In this document: piece by piece, positions 62,690 to 64,000 of the stretch | How positions within the stretch are numbered: the first letter of the stretch is position 1 | Layout: each line of letters begins with the position of its first letter | NCBI GenBank assembly: GCA_030015575.1 | Contig: JASDDO010000026.1 | Span: 28,722,079 to 28,786,078 of the forward strand | Origin: Agapanthus africanus | Taxonomy: Eukaryota > Streptophyta > Magnoliopsida > Asparagales > Amaryllidaceae | Direction of reading: 5' to 3' | DNA: 64,000 nt | The notes under the pieces: model-generated | What the model was told of the DNA's origin: nothing | What the model saw: only the letters and a program-made list of their open reading frames with translations | Database searches by the model: none | Translations under genes and position numbers: made by a program

Positions 62690-63175
62690 AGGGACATGGC
62701 GGTCCGCAATTTAGTTTTTAGGGACGTTGCGGTCCGCAATTTAGTTTTAAGGACATTGTGGTCCATAATTTAGTTTTTAGGGACGTTGCGGTCCGCAATT
62801 TAGTTTTAAGGACGTTGCGGTCCAAAGGGTTTAGTTTTAAAGACATTGCGGTCCAAAGTTTAAGGACATCATAGTACATGGAATTTAGTTTTTAGGGACG
62901 TTGCGGTCCGCAATTTAGTTTTAAGGACGTTGCGGTCCACAATTTAGTTTTAAGGACATTGCGGTCCAAAGTTTAAGAACATCATAGTCCGTGGAATTTA
63001 GTTTTTAGGGACGATGCGGTCCGCAATTTAGTTTTAAGGACATTGCGGTCCAAAGTTTAAGGACATCATAGTCCATGGAATTTAGTTTTTAGGGACGTTG
63101 CGGTCCGCAATTTAGTTTTAAGGACGTTGCGGTCCATGGAGTTTAGTTTTAAGGACATTGCGGTCCACTGGGTCG
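62690..63175. repeat. GGAC(N6)GTCC array (T2 LTR)
   Basis: About 16 units of GGACGTTGCGGTCC with GCAATTTAGTTTT spacers. Copy number and order differ from the T1/T2 shared LTR, so the array expands and contracts. Confidence 0.88.
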
Positions 63176-63579
63176 TTGGTTTGGGGGGTTATACCAAGAA
63201 TTATTGGTTATTGGGATCCTCCACCTCTCTGAAGACGTTGAAGAATTACAACGACATGTATCAGAGGTGTGGAGAGATTTACCCTTGAACCAATGAATGT
63301 TCATCAATGATTTGATAACTTTGTTTGGGACTAAGTCCAATTTAGAAGAAGGCCTATGGGCTCGGTTGATTTTGTGGTTTAGCCAACTTTGGGCTCATCC
63401 CACTTAGTCTTTGTCATTTCCCTTTTTTTATAAAATGTTAGAAACTTGCTAGGACACAGTCCTTTCTCTGTGCATGTAATGCTAAACATTTATATGAATA
63501 CTAACACCCACTTTCTTTTTTGTTTTTTATGAGTGTTGAACACTCTTCATGGCTCTAGGCACTTCTTGAGGAGCACAGA

Positions 63580-63815
63580 GCGCTCTGTGTTAAGTAGCGC
63601 CCACGTGAGGGGCATGTGGGACGCTTGGCACTGAGCGCCAGCATTTGAGCATTGAGCGCTCTTATTAAATAGTGCCAACGTGAGGAGCACGTGAAGCGCT
63701 CGGCGCTGAGCGCCAGATTTGAGTGCTAAACACTCTTTATTAAATAGCGCCCATGCGAGGAGCACGTGGAGCGCTCGGCGCTTAGCGCCGGATTTGAGTG
63801 CTAAGCACTGAGTTT
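63580..63815. repeat. GCGC / CACGTG array (T2 LTR)
   Basis: Three units with CGCCCACGTGAGGGGCATGTG-like cores and GCTCGGCGCTKAGCGCC arms. Matches 40640-40880. Confidence 0.8.
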
Positions 63816-64000
63816 TTCCTTCTGCCCAATTCAATTCTCTGAGAATTTGGTTCTCCCTTGTGAAAGACTTTTTCTTATAGATCTGAGATCTGGAAAAAGA
63901 ACTAAGTTCTTCTAATGTAAGAGTTAAACTCTTAGATGTGGAGGAGATGCTATAATCTCTCTTCTTTTCTTGAAAGACTTTGTCTTATAAATCTGTGATC

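Larger units (their letters stand above)
62161..64000 (-). repeat. 5' LTR of Tat T2, runs off window edge
   Basis: Starts TGTTCACCGCCG on plus (edge intact) and is colinear with 39289-40940: U5 block, GGAC array, conserved block GGGTTATACCAAGAATTATTGG, sense TATA (63421-63440), GCGC array and the first short inverted repeats (GAGAATTTGGTTCTC 63840; AGATCTGAGATCT 63880; AAGAACTAAGTTCTT 63897; AGAGTTAAACTCT 63920). Confidence 0.75.

Overview
The window is a block of nested LTR retrotransposons from a flowering-plant nuclear genome. I see no ordinary host gene, rRNA, CRISPR or prokaryotic feature. The evidence is the protein content (Ty3/gypsy gag and pol of three lineages: Tat, Athila and the Tekay/Del chromoviruses), plant primer-binding sites (initiator tRNA-Met and tRNA-Asp types), 5-bp target duplications, and pervasive premature stops in otherwise readable frames, many of which fit C-to-T decay. 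This is typical of heterochromatin in a large plant genome. The species cannot be read from the sequence.

Layout, left to right. 1-3129: minus-strand Tat element T0 (gag plus 5' LTR), abutting an older Tat gag scrap (3130-3549). 3555-9648: minus-strand Tekay copy A (3' LTR, pol, end of gag), truncated at 9648, where it is fused in frame to the integrase of minus-strand Athila copy A (9648-17000; pol, protease, gag, 5' LTR). 17001-42479: minus-strand Tat element T1, made of a 3' LTR remnant, a plus-strand (antisense) plant-mobile-domain gene, a repeat-rich spacer, integrase, two RNases H, RT, gag and LTR. A complete plus-strand Athila derivative B (23975-32235, TSD CTCCT) with gag and protease but no RT or integrase sits inside it. 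39289-42479 is one Tat LTR that serves as the 5' LTR of T1 and also as the 3' LTR of the next Tat element T2 (42480-64000+), so T1 and T2 form a tandem dimer sharing an LTR. T2 carries a different antisense ORF, long tandem-repeat arrays and a decayed pol, and is split inside integrase by a full-length plus-strand Tekay element B (46483-56988, TSD AATGT).

The most unusual biology lies in the Tat family. Its LTR has a TATA box on each strand. The antisense TATA faces into the element and precedes a leader built from dozens of short perfect inverted repeats. The leader appears to end at a splice acceptor whose pyrimidine tract is the reverse complement of the element's own polypurine tract. Behind this conserved antisense promoter T1 has a multi-intron plant-mobile-domain gene, whereas T2 has an unrelated short ORF. 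Between pol and the antisense ORF lies a second kind of structure: combs of hairpins with a common loop and compensating stem changes, together with 27-bp and 30-bp palindromic or TGACG-containing repeats. I regard this palindrome-saturated antisense module as the best candidate for a previously undescribed system. All protein genes carry breaks, so this window holds relics and any functional claim concerns the family. No computation was run; boundaries and comparisons were made by eye.
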